From the NCBI GenBank assembly GCA_013215055.1, contig JABSRQ010000030.1:19859-55557 (forward strand): a DNA stretch of 35,699 nt, given 5' to 3'. Below the pieces are notes generated by a model, which searched no databases, had not been told where the DNA came from, and saw only the letters and a list, made by a program, of their open reading frames with translations. Positions 1-7,540 of the stretch are shown piece by piece. Position numbers and translations under genes: made by a program. Position 1 is the first letter of the stretch. Each line of letters opens with the position of its first letter. This DNA is from Pseudomonadales bacterium. GTDB taxonomy: Bacteria; Pseudomonadota; Gammaproteobacteria; Pseudomonadales; DT-91.

Positions 1-376
1 CCTCTGCGAGATGCCTGTTTTAGCGAAACCTTTATTCACATTGATTACACGTTAGATACCTAAAAAGGCGGGAAACGCATGAGTCCGGAGGATGCCTACC
101 GCTATGCGCTGGGTGAATCCGTATGCGTAGACTGCAGGCAGCTTGGCCGAAACCGCCGACCGTTTTAATAAAAGCGGTGAATTTACCGCACTTAAAGCCT
201 TGGCGTTGAGTCGTGTGCCGGGTGGCGGTAACCTGCATAAAACGTCATCTTCCGTAACAGGGTGTGAATCCGTTTAAATATGGCAGCATAGGCGGCATTG
301 ATAACCATAATCGTCTGCCATCGGCAGTCGCCCAAGCCAATAATCTAGATACACTGATAAAATCATGGAGAGAGAG
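1..376. other. gene-poor left edge, possible decayed coding DNA
   Basis: No intact gene is visible. On the plus strand, short open stretches in different frames read like pieces of a protein. About 152-265 gives a segment beginning LAETADRFNKSGEF, and about 263-360 gives a segment with NPFKYGSIGGIDNHNR. The LAET..RFN stretch faintly recalls the FAD-dependent 3-ketosteroid-dehydrogenase/fumarate-reductase family, but the match is too short to rely on. Stops between the pieces suggest a decayed gene or chance. The minus-strand reading of 32-238 shows no recognisable family. Confidence 0.25.
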
Positions 377-1927
377 ATGTCACAACCCATAATAGCCAAC
401 AATAAACCCATAGGCGTAGAACTGGAGAAAGACCAGGAATACTATTTCTGCAGCTGTGGGCAATCGAAAAAACAACCCTTCTGTGATGGCTCTCATGCCA
501 GCACGGATTTTAAACCCCAGGCCTTTACAGCCTCCGAAGATGGCAAGGCCTTTCTATGTAGCTGCAAACACAGCAGCAATCTGCCGTTTTGTGATGGCAC
601 ACATAAAAAATTTAACGCCGACATGATTGGCAAGCCCGGCCCCGGTGTAAAAATCCAGCAGGCAGCAGATGCCATGCCCGTGGCCAGCGTCACCGAGGAA
701 GAACCCAGCGTCACCTTTATTCATCAGTTAGCCCGAGAAGGCCTCTCCAAACTGGGCCACCATGGGCCTATGACCTCCATGGGTGTGCCACGCAAGGAAC
801 TGCCTCTGTGGGATGATCTGCAGATAATGGTCGCGCAGATGGCTAGAAAACCCTTGATGGAAGATATTAGCGTGGGCACCGAGCTGATCATCGGCCCCGA
901 GGCTAAAAAACCTTTGCGTCTGGATATTCCGTTATTTGTCTCGGATATGAGCTTTGGTGCGCTGTCGGAAGAGGCCAAGATCGCCATGGCCGGTGGTGCC
1001 GAGAAATCCGGCACCGCCATCTGTTCTGGGGAAGGTGGCATGTTGGCCGAGGAGCAGCAAGCCAATAGCCGCTATCTTTATGAGCTGGCCAGCGCCAAGT
1101 TTGGCTATAAAGAAGAGCTGATGGCCAGGGTGCAGGCCTTTCATTTTAAGGGTGGACAAGGTGCAAAGACAGGCACTGGAGGCCACCTGCCCGGCAGCAA
1201 GAACATCGGCAAGATCGCCGAGGTGCGAGGCATAGAAGTTGGCCAGCCGGCCATATCCCCACCGACCTTCAAGGACTTATCCAGCGTCGCCGACTTTAAA
1301 CGCTTCTCCGACAGGGTACGTGAACTCAGCGGCGGCATCCCCATAGGCTTTAAACTCAGCGCTAATCATGTTGAACGTGATGTGCAATTTGCGCTGGATG
1401 CCGGTGCCGACTATATCATTCTCGATGGCCGCGGCGGCGGTACCGGGGCAGCCCCGAATCTGTTCCGTGACCATATATCGGTACCGACCATTCCCGCACT
1501 GGCCAGAGCCCGACGTCATCTCGATAAGCAGGGCGCCAGCGGTAGAGTGACGCTGATAGTGACCGGCGGCTTACGTGTACCCAGTGATTTTGTCAAAGCT
1601 ATGGCTCTGGGGGCCGATGGCATAGCGCTGTCAAATTCGGCCATGCAGGCCATCGGCTGTGTTGCGGCCCGCATGTGTAATACCAATAACTGCCCGGCCG
1701 GCATCGCCACACAGAAACAGGATCTGCGCCAACGCCTGAATGTTGAAAAAGCCTCGCTGCAGCTGGCCAACTTCTTCGATGCCTCGGTTGAACTGATGCA
1801 GGTGATGGCCAGGGCCTGTGGCCACGATCACCTGAACAAGTTTAGCAAGGATGATCTAGCCACGTGGAATCGCGAGATGGCATTTTTAACCGGGGTTGAA
1901 TATTCCGGTTTTTCACTAGGCGGCTAA
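377..1927 (+). CDS. double CDGSH iron-sulfur domain / FMN-binding glutamate synthase-like protein
   Basis: A 516-residue protein in two parts. Residues 25-40 (CSCGQSKKQPFCDGSH) and 61-76 (CSCKHSSNLPFCDGTH) are two CDGSH motifs, each with the three Cys and one His that hold a 2Fe-2S cluster. From about residue 120 onward it matches the FMN-binding central domain of glutamate synthase, with the 3Fe-4S cysteines of that family at C428, C434 and C439 (GCVAARMCNTNNCPAGIA). The N-terminal glutamine amidotransferase domain of true GltB is absent, so it cannot take ammonia from glutamine itself. The family is usually annotated as FMN-binding glutamate synthase-like; its physiological reaction is unclear. 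The ATG at 377 has GGAG six bases upstream and is preferred over the in-frame ATG at 365. No partner reductase (GltD) is adjacent. Confidence 0.9.
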   Translation: MSQPIIANNKPIGVELEKDQEYYFCSCGQSKKQPFCDGSHASTDFKPQAFTASEDGKAFLCSCKHSSNLPFCDGTHKKFNADMIGKPGPGVKIQQAADAMPVASVTEEEPSVTFIHQLAREGLSKLGHHGPMTSMGVPRKELPLWDDLQIMVAQMARKPLMEDISVGTELIIGPEAKKPLRLDIPLFVSDMSFGALSEEAKIAMAGGAEKSGTAICSGEGGMLAEEQQANSRYLYELASAKFGYKEELMARVQAFHFKGGQGAKTGTGGHLPGSKNIGKIAEVRGIEVGQPAISPPTFKDLSSVADFKRFSDRVRELSGGIPIGFKLSANHVERDVQFALDAGADYIILDGRGGGTGAAPNLFRDHISVPTIPALARARRHLDKQGASGRVTLIVTGGLRVPSDFVKAMALGADGIALSNSAMQAIGCVAARMCNTNNCPAGIATQKQDLRQRLNVEKASLQLANFFDASVELMQVMARACGHDHLNKFSKDDLATWNREMAFLTGVEYSGFSLGG

Positions 1928-2045
1928 GCGGATATCACCGCGGCAATGTGGTGGCCATGCGCTGGATTTATTGCATATTTCCTCGGCGTTGAATTTGTTT
2001 TCATCCGCGATAGGCATGGCTGTTAAATAAGAAGGAATAGAAATA

Positions 2046-2939
2046 ATGTTAGATTACAAAATTAGATTGCATAGCATGCTACTGATTCTGGCGACCACCT
2101 GCCTGCCGGTGACTGCGATGGAAGATGGCATGAGCAAGACAAAAAGTATGGACATGAACAAGCTCAGCAAGGAGCTGGTGAACCCCATGGGCATGAACTG
2201 GAATCTGGTCAACAATATCACCGTGATGCACAAAGAAGGTGACATCAGCGATGAAACGGGCACTGCGGTGCAATGGCTGTTGCAGCCGGTGATGCCGGTA
2301 TTGCTCAATGAAGAGACAGGGCTGACGCTGATGAATCGTCCAGGGCTGCCGGTGATGTTGCGTCAACCCGTTGTCGAGATGGATGGCACAGGGCAATCTA
2401 CCGGCATTGATCATATTGATGGCATAGGTGATCTGACGATTCAGACCTCGCTGGGCAAGATGCCCAGTGCCAGCTTTGGTATGTATATGTGGGGTGTGGG
2501 CATAGACCTGAAATTCCCCACCGCCAGCGATGATAATACCGGTTCAGGGAAATACTCGGCAGGGCCGGCGGGCATGTTGGTGGGTTTCACCAAGAACTAC
2601 ACCTTCGGTGCGGTAGCCTCCCATGTCTGGTCCTATGCCGGTGATGATAAACGTGCCGATGTGAATGAAAGCCAGCTCCAACTGCTGTATTACAAACAGC
2701 TGGGTGGAGGCTGGCAGATAGGCGATAACCCCAAGTGGACGGTGGACTGGGATGCCCGCAGTGGCGACAAATATGATATGCCTATTGGCCTGGGGTTATT
2801 TAAGACCACCATGGTGGCTGGCTCTGCGTGGCGATTTGGCGTAACGCCGCGCTACTATATAAAGAACCATGATAGCTGGGGTAACATTTGGGCGGTGAAT
2901 TTCACCATTACGCCAGTCATACACAATCCTTTCCGTTAG
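2046..2939 (+). CDS. outer-membrane beta-barrel protein, MetA-pathway phenol-degradation-like (transporter family)
   Basis: 297 residues with an N-terminal signal peptide ending near CLPVTA (about residue 24). The body shows the pattern of the Phenol_MetA_deg-like family, often labelled 'transporter' or wrongly 'neuromedin U'. Features of this family are SKELVNPMG near the start, QPVMPV, the GIGD element (GDLTIQTSL), WGVGIDLKFPTASDD, then a barrel-like alternating stretch (SHVWSYAGDDKRADVN, WTVDWDARSGDKYDMPIGLG) and a short C-terminal strand. It is probably located in the outer membrane; the substrate is unknown. AAGGAA lies about nine bases before the ATG. It follows the CDGSH/GltB-like gene by 118 bases, with no visible functional tie. 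Confidence 0.75.
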   Translation: MLDYKIRLHSMLLILATTCLPVTAMEDGMSKTKSMDMNKLSKELVNPMGMNWNLVNNITVMHKEGDISDETGTAVQWLLQPVMPVLLNEETGLTLMNRPGLPVMLRQPVVEMDGTGQSTGIDHIDGIGDLTIQTSLGKMPSASFGMYMWGVGIDLKFPTASDDNTGSGKYSAGPAGMLVGFTKNYTFGAVASHVWSYAGDDKRADVNESQLQLLYYKQLGGGWQIGDNPKWTVDWDARSGDKYDMPIGLGLFKTTMVAGSAWRFGVTPRYYIKNHDSWGNIWAVNFTITPVIHNPFR

Positions 2940-3423
2940 ACGCTATCTGTTTCCTCGGGCTTTGCGGCCTGGGATTTAGATGTAACTATTTTTAGTTTAT
3001 TACTCGGATTTGATTTTGCTGCAGCGTTGGGTGAAATTTGCCCACCCTAGAATGCCATCGCCTTGGTGTTGTGGAATTTTGGGAAGCTGCCTTTTGGGTA
3101 TTTGAGCGCAGTTATAGTTTTATTATTTGATGGCAGTGTTTAAATTTTGAGCATGAATCTTCGCCCCTATAACCTAACAGTATAACTGTGACGTATTTCA
3201 CAAAAAAACATTCTAATAAAATGTATTTCATCTATTGCTATCAAACACCGAACTTCTTTATATTAGTCATGTGCTAACAAAAAATAATAAAAAGCACAAA
3301 CTAATAGTTCAAGGTACTGCACATATTGTGCAAATAATATTTGTTAGAAATATCGGAAAATCCAAAATGTAATTGCTAATAAAAATAATAAAAAAGCATC
3401 TGTATACACAAGGAGTATATACA
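2940..3423 (+). promoter_or_regulatory. AT-rich intergenic region with two inverted repeats before the first synthase fusion gene
   Basis: No gene is visible here. The last 160 bases hold two inverted repeats. TGTGCT (3270-3275) pairs with AGCACA (3293-3298). TGCACATATTGTGCA (3318-3332) is a perfect 6+6 palindrome around TAT. They lie about 90-150 bases before the ATG at 3424, where a regulator could bind. A good Shine-Dalgarno AAGGAG sits eight bases before that ATG. The second copy of the gene (ATG 7541) keeps the GGAGTATATACA leader but I do not see the palindrome upstream of it, so the two copies may be controlled differently. No specific regulator can be assigned. Confidence 0.4.
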
Positions 3424-5865
3424 ATGGGCGAAGCACGTAAATTTAATGCGATTGATACAATTGATCAGATTTTTACCGCAGCCAAAGAAAAGGGCATTAT
3501 TCATTTAAGCACGGAGGATGAGTCGTTTAACGGCAGAGAAATAACACTTAAAGGGCAAAAAATAATTAACTTTGGCTCTTGCAGCTATCTTGGGCTCGAA
3601 TTGCACCCCAAGCTCAAACAAGGCGTCGTTGATGCCGTAGAACGTTTTGGTACACAATACTCTTCCTCCCGCGCTTATGTCTCCTGCGGTCAATATGACG
3701 AATTAGAAGAGCATCTCTCAACAATTTTTGGTGGCCATGCCATCGTCACCCCCACAACCACTCTTGGTCATATTGCCAGCCTACCGGTATTGATTGGCGA
3801 CAATGACGCCGTTTTGTTAGACCAGCAAGTACACGGCAGTGTGCAAACCGCAGCGCAGCTTCTGAAACCCAAGGGCGTTACCGTAGAGCTGGTTAAACAC
3901 AGCGATATGAAAGCCTTAAGCCGTAAGATAGAACGTTTAAGAAAAACCCATCGCCGTATTTGGTATATGGCTGACGGCGTCTATTCCATGTATGGCGATT
4001 ATGCACCGTTACCTGAAATTCAGGCCTTGATGGAAAAATATGAGGAATTGTATTTCTATGTCGATGATGCCCACGGCATGAGTTGGTGTGGCGAAAATGG
4101 CAAGGGGTATGTGTTAAGCCAGATGGATCTTCACAGAAAAATGGTGCTAGCCACCTCATTAAATAAAGCTTATGCCTCCTCGGGTGGAGTATTGGTTTTT
4201 CCTAATAAAGAATGGGCCAGAAGAGTTCGTACCTGCGGGGCCACGTTAATTTTCTCTGGCCCTATACAGCCGCCGATGTTGGGTGCAGCTATTGCTTCTG
4301 CGAAGGTGCATTTAAGTGATGAAATTACCGGTTTACAAGAAAAACTCAATCGTAATATCCAGCTGGTGAATAAAACCATTAAGGCGCATGGGCTGCCATT
4401 AATGGCAGAAAATGATGCACCTATTTTCTTTTTGGCCGCAGGTTTACCTAGGATTGCGTACAATATTATTAGTCGCATGAAGAAGGCGGGTTTCTTCTTA
4501 AACATAGCGGCCTATCCTGCCGTGCCTATGAAAAAAGGTGGGGTACGATTTACAATAACTACCCATCATACCGAAGCCGATATTTTAGCCATGACAGAGG
4601 CGCTGGCTTATCATTATCCCAGAGCGTTAGCAGAAGAGGGTAGCTCTATAGCCGAAGTTTACAAAGACTTTAAGCTGCGACCATCACACCTGAGTTTACT
4701 GGGCGGCGGTAAAAATCTTCAGAAAAAACAGAATAAATTCCAGGTTCAGTATTGCCAGAATATCCGTGAAATTTCCTACCGAGACTGGGACGGCCTGTTC
4801 AGTAATCAGGGCAATTACGATTGGGAAGGCCTGTTATATTTACAAGAGACCTTTAGTAATAACCCGGAAAAAGAAAATAATTGGGATTTTCATTATCTGA
4901 TTATTAAGGATCAATTAGGCAAGATTGTGTTGGCGACTTTCTTAACTGAAGCGTTGATAAAAGATGATATGTTTTCAGAGGTTTCGATTTCGGCTCAGGT
5001 AGAAGAGCGCCGAAAAGATGATCCGTATTATCTGACCTCACGTGCATTGATGATGGGCTCTCTGGCAACAGAAGGGCAGCACCTTTATCTCGATAAACAA
5101 CATCCTCAATGGCGTCAGGCGGTATTAACACTGACACAAAAAATCCGTGAGTTACAAGAAGCCTCTCAAGCGGGGTCTATGTTGTTACGTGATTTTGAAG
5201 CCGGCGCAGATGAAGAACTGAAATCATTATTGCTTGATGAAGGTTATATAGAAATGCCGATGTTGGATAATAATGTTGTACGTAATATGGATTGGCAGGA
5301 CATTGATGAGTATATCGCTCGCTTGAGTAAAAAGGGACGCATTAGCCTGAGGCGCGATGTCTTAAAGCAGGAAGATCAGTTTATCGTACGTCACGATAAA
5401 AACGTCTCCGAAGCGCTTAAGCAACATTGTTATCAGCTTTATCTTAATGTGCAGGAAAAAGCCCTGGCGTTAAATACCTTCCGCCAGCCGGAAAAATTAA
5501 TCAATAATATGTTTGATCACCCCAATTGGGATTTCATTTTCTTGTATATCAAAGAGCATCTAGAGCAAGATAAGCAAGCGCTGCCTGTAGCGGTAGGCAT
5601 GTGTTACAAGAGTGAAAAAACCTATAGCCCCATGATTCTAGGTATGGAATATCAATATGCTGAATCTCATAATATCTATAAACAGATGCTTTACCGAACG
5701 GTGATGCGGGCTAAAACTGCGGGTTTTGATAATATGAAGTTTGGTTTTGGTGCATCACAGGTTAAGAGGCGAGTGGGAGCCGAGGCTGTGCCTACCAATG
5801 CGTATATTCAGTTGATTGATCATTTTAATCAGGAGGAGTTGGCGAATATGTCTGTAAAGGGTTAG
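3424..5865 (+). CDS. bifunctional alpha-oxoamine synthase (PLP) / FemAB-like GNAT acyltransferase, copy 1
   Basis: 813 residues. Residues about 1-420 form a complete alpha-oxoamine synthase fold: FGSCSYLGLE near residue 50, H137 in QQVHGSV (stacks on PLP in the family), D214 and H217 in DDAHG, and K248 in TSLNKAYASSGG as the Schiff-base lysine. This superfamily (BioF, serine palmitoyltransferase, KBL, HemA, CqsA) condenses an amino acid with an acyl thioester and releases CO2. Residues about 440-813 form a long acyltransferase-like region that I read as FemAB-like, two GNAT folds, with MMGSLATEG, LLRDFEAGADE and a C-terminal MKFGFGASQVKRRVGAEAVPT. Known AOS enzymes such as BioF are about 400 residues, so this is a genuine fusion. 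Longer in-frame reading from TTG 3373 is unlikely because AAGGAG precedes 3424. The N-acylated amino-ketone product is inferred. Confidence 0.85.
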   Translation: MGEARKFNAIDTIDQIFTAAKEKGIIHLSTEDESFNGREITLKGQKIINFGSCSYLGLELHPKLKQGVVDAVERFGTQYSSSRAYVSCGQYDELEEHLSTIFGGHAIVTPTTTLGHIASLPVLIGDNDAVLLDQQVHGSVQTAAQLLKPKGVTVELVKHSDMKALSRKIERLRKTHRRIWYMADGVYSMYGDYAPLPEIQALMEKYEELYFYVDDAHGMSWCGENGKGYVLSQMDLHRKMVLATSLNKAYASSGGVLVFPNKEWARRVRTCGATLIFSGPIQPPMLGAAIASAKVHLSDEITGLQEKLNRNIQLVNKTIKAHGLPLMAENDAPIFFLAAGLPRIAYNIISRMKKAGFFLNIAAYPAVPMKKGGVRFTITTHHTEADILAMTEALAYHYPRALAEEGSSIAEVYKDFKLRPSHLSLLGGGKNLQKKQNKFQVQYCQNIREISYRDWDGLFSNQGNYDWEGLLYLQETFSNNPEKENNWDFHYLIIKDQLGKIVLATFLTEALIKDDMFSEVSISAQVEERRKDDPYYLTSRALMMGSLATEGQHLYLDKQHPQWRQAVLTLTQKIRELQEASQAGSMLLRDFEAGADEELKSLLLDEGYIEMPMLDNNVVRNMDWQDIDEYIARLSKKGRISLRRDVLKQEDQFIVRHDKNVSEALKQHCYQLYLNVQEKALALNTFRQPEKLINNMFDHPNWDFIFLYIKEHLEQDKQALPVAVGMCYKSEKTYSPMILGMEYQYAESHNIYKQMLYRTVMRAKTAGFDNMKFGFGASQVKRRVGAEAVPTNAYIQLIDHFNQEELANMSVKG

Positions 5866-6088
5866 TCAACCTAAATAAGGAGTTGGATGCTTTTAAGAGA
5901 GTCATAATAGGTAAATCATATCTTTTATAAAATTTAAAATTTAACTTTTAGTGACGTTATGACTTTTTTAAATATGTTGGGTTTAATAAAAAATATTAAA
6001 AAATGAATTATATTGAGTGATAAATAATCATCTTGGTTTTTTTCATTCAATGTCATTCTTTATAAGATTAGATATCAGGAGTTAATAA

Positions 6089-6760
6089 ATGGAAAGAGTA
6101 TTAGAGCCGGAATTAATGGATGACCCTCTAAAGGCTAAGGCATACGCCAGTTCAGATTATGAAGAGAGCCATCAACAAGTTGTGAACCTGTTTGATTCGC
6201 TATTTACCAAAGATACGATTTGTCATGAAATTCTGGATCTTGGTTGTGGCCCTGGTGATATTACCTTCAGATTCGCTAAAAAGTTCCCAAAAGCTAAAAT
6301 TAGTGGTATCGATGGGTCTGATGAGATGATTAGTCTAGCCAATCAGCAATTACAGAATGAGTTAGATTTATCTGAGCGGTTAGATTTTATAAAAGCTTAT
6401 ATACCGAGTGAACAAATCCCTTCAAAACCTTATGATTTAATCGTCAGCACTTGTTTTTTACATCATTTACATGATCCATCGGGATTGTGGCAGTCAATAA
6501 TTTCCAACTCAACAGCAGGTACAAAAATTTTTGTGGTAGACCTTTGGCGTCCTGAAAGCAAAGATATTGCGCAATGGATGGTTGATGAATTTACGCCAAA
6601 CGAACCAGAGCTTCTGCAGCAGGATTTTTATAATTCATTATTAGCGTCTTTTACGCCAGATGAAGTTAAGGAGCAGTTAAAGCAGGCAGGGCTTGATGGC
6701 TTAACTGTATATGAAAATAAAGAAATGATGGTATATTTTGTTTATGGTGAAGTGGTCTGA
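6089..6760 (+). CDS. class I SAM-dependent methyltransferase
   Basis: 223 residues. Motif I is EILDLGCGPGDITFRF (about residues 47-62), followed by an acidic motif II (ISGIDGSDEMI) and the post-motif DLIVSTCFLHHLHD typical of Rossmann-fold small-molecule methyltransferases. The opening MERVLEPELMDDPLKAKAY is a common start for this family. No signal peptide or membrane segment, so it is cytoplasmic. CAGGAG lies seven bases before the ATG. It is sandwiched between the two synthase-acyltransferase copies in the same orientation, 223 bases after the first, which suggests but does not prove that it tailors their product. The substrate cannot be read from the sequence. Confidence 0.8.
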   Translation: MERVLEPELMDDPLKAKAYASSDYEESHQQVVNLFDSLFTKDTICHEILDLGCGPGDITFRFAKKFPKAKISGIDGSDEMISLANQQLQNELDLSERLDFIKAYIPSEQIPSKPYDLIVSTCFLHHLHDPSGLWQSIISNSTAGTKIFVVDLWRPESKDIAQWMVDEFTPNEPELLQQDFYNSLLASFTPDEVKEQLKQAGLDGLTVYENKEMMVYFVYGEVV

Positions 6761-6794
6761 TATTGAAGACCTGTTAGTATTAATTCATTCTAAT

Positions 6795-7160
6795 AAAGAT
6801 CCCCTGGGCAGCCCTCTCGCCGGAGGCGAGTATTCACTTAGTGAAGTGGGGGCTTTAGTTTGAGCATAGCCAACTGGTGATCACTATGGTGTTTCTAATA
6901 GTTTTCACCTTGATTTTCAACGTAGTTCTTGGCCATTGATTCATCACTATGCTTGCCGACAGTATTGGGGGAATATCCATCTGGCCATAACTCCCCACCC
7001 ATAACTGTTTTTTAACATGCGGGCATTTATTTAAACCTCTCGAGCTCTTAGATTTTTATCATCGTCACACGTTTAGTAATACTATACATAGGCACTTAAT
7101 TTACTAAACCTCATCAATATTTTGTACATCATTGTTTAAGAGGATTGGGGCTAATCCTCC
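6795..7160 (-). mobile_element. decayed IS200/IS605-family element (tnpA remnant and terminal hairpins)
   Basis: On the minus strand, about 7027-6895 reads CPHVKKQLW and then, after a frameshift, GGELWPDGYSPNTVGKHS and SMAKNYVENQGENY-stop. This matches the C-terminal part of IS200-type TnpA (compare the family pattern FPHLRKRFWGGHLWARGYF). The N-terminal and catalytic HUH part is largely deleted; only a MRFSKLSAYV-like scrap remains near 7114. Both ends carry hairpins as expected for this family: GAGGATT/AATCCTC at 7140-7159, and CTCGCC-GGA-GGCGAG at 6816-6830 followed by TTCAC/GTGAA at 6833-6845. About 50 bases of the left-type end recur at 35642-35691. The element cannot encode active transposase, though an intact copy elsewhere might act on its ends. 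Confidence 0.7.
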
Positions 7161-7289
7161 TTATACTCGGAAGAAACTGAAGTTTGACCGATATCCTATT
7201 ATTCTACTTTTTAATACATTGAAAAAAATATCAGCAAGTTATTCAAGCTGCCATGTTAACGCTTTTGAAAACAGAAATGCTTAGTTAGC

Positions 7290-7319
7290 CTCATCTCATC
7301 TCATCTCATCTCATCTCAT
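7290..7319 (+). repeat. six-unit CTCAT pentanucleotide tandem repeat
   Basis: CTCAT is repeated six times without error, about 220 bases upstream of ATG 7541 and 130 bases beyond the IS200-like remnant. Five-base repeats of this kind change length by slippage and can tune promoters or frames, but here no promoter elements are clear next to it and no frame crosses it. Confidence 0.85.
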
Positions 7320-7540
7320 ATTATATTAATTAAGTTATATGACGTTTTCGTAATACTGCGTTGTTTTTAGGTGTAAATAGCTCAATTTTCTAACGTTTTT
7401 ATTATGTTGTGTTATTGTTTCGTAGGTAATGATGCTTTTTGAATGCGGCTTTTCCTCGTGTGACGAGTCAATCGCCAGGTGCAAAAAATAGAATACCGAT
7501 AAGGAAAATACATCATCTGTATAAATATGGAGTATATACA

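Larger units (their letters stand above)
6761..7540. other. intergenic region holding an IS200-like remnant and a CTCAT repeat
   Basis: 780 bases without an intact gene. About 6795-7160 is a decayed IS200/IS605 element, listed separately. 7290-7319 is a six-unit CTCAT repeat, listed separately. 7452-7464 holds a small inverted repeat (CTCGT/ACGAG). The leader just before ATG 7541 (GGAGTATATACA, with CATCTGTATA further up) copies the leader of the first synthase gene, so the duplication took in about 30 bases upstream of the start codon. An in-frame reading from 7439 into the second synthase gene exists but lacks a ribosome site and is not conserved with copy 1. Confidence 0.6.

Noticed and set aside
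1..376. Assigning the left edge to a flavoprotein dehydrogenase pseudogene
   Set aside because: The only likeness is a stretch of about twelve residues (LAET..RFN); the rest of the readings do not continue the family.
3000..3060. GGGTGAAATTTGCCCACC as a regulatory element
   Set aside because: It is a weak inverted repeat relying on wobble pairs, seen once in the window, with no T run and no gene close enough to assign it to.
7439..7540. Longer N-terminus for the second synthase gene (34 more residues)
   Set aside because: No ribosome site precedes 7439, the extension has no counterpart in copy 1, while the GGAGTATATACA leader before ATG 7541 is copied in both.
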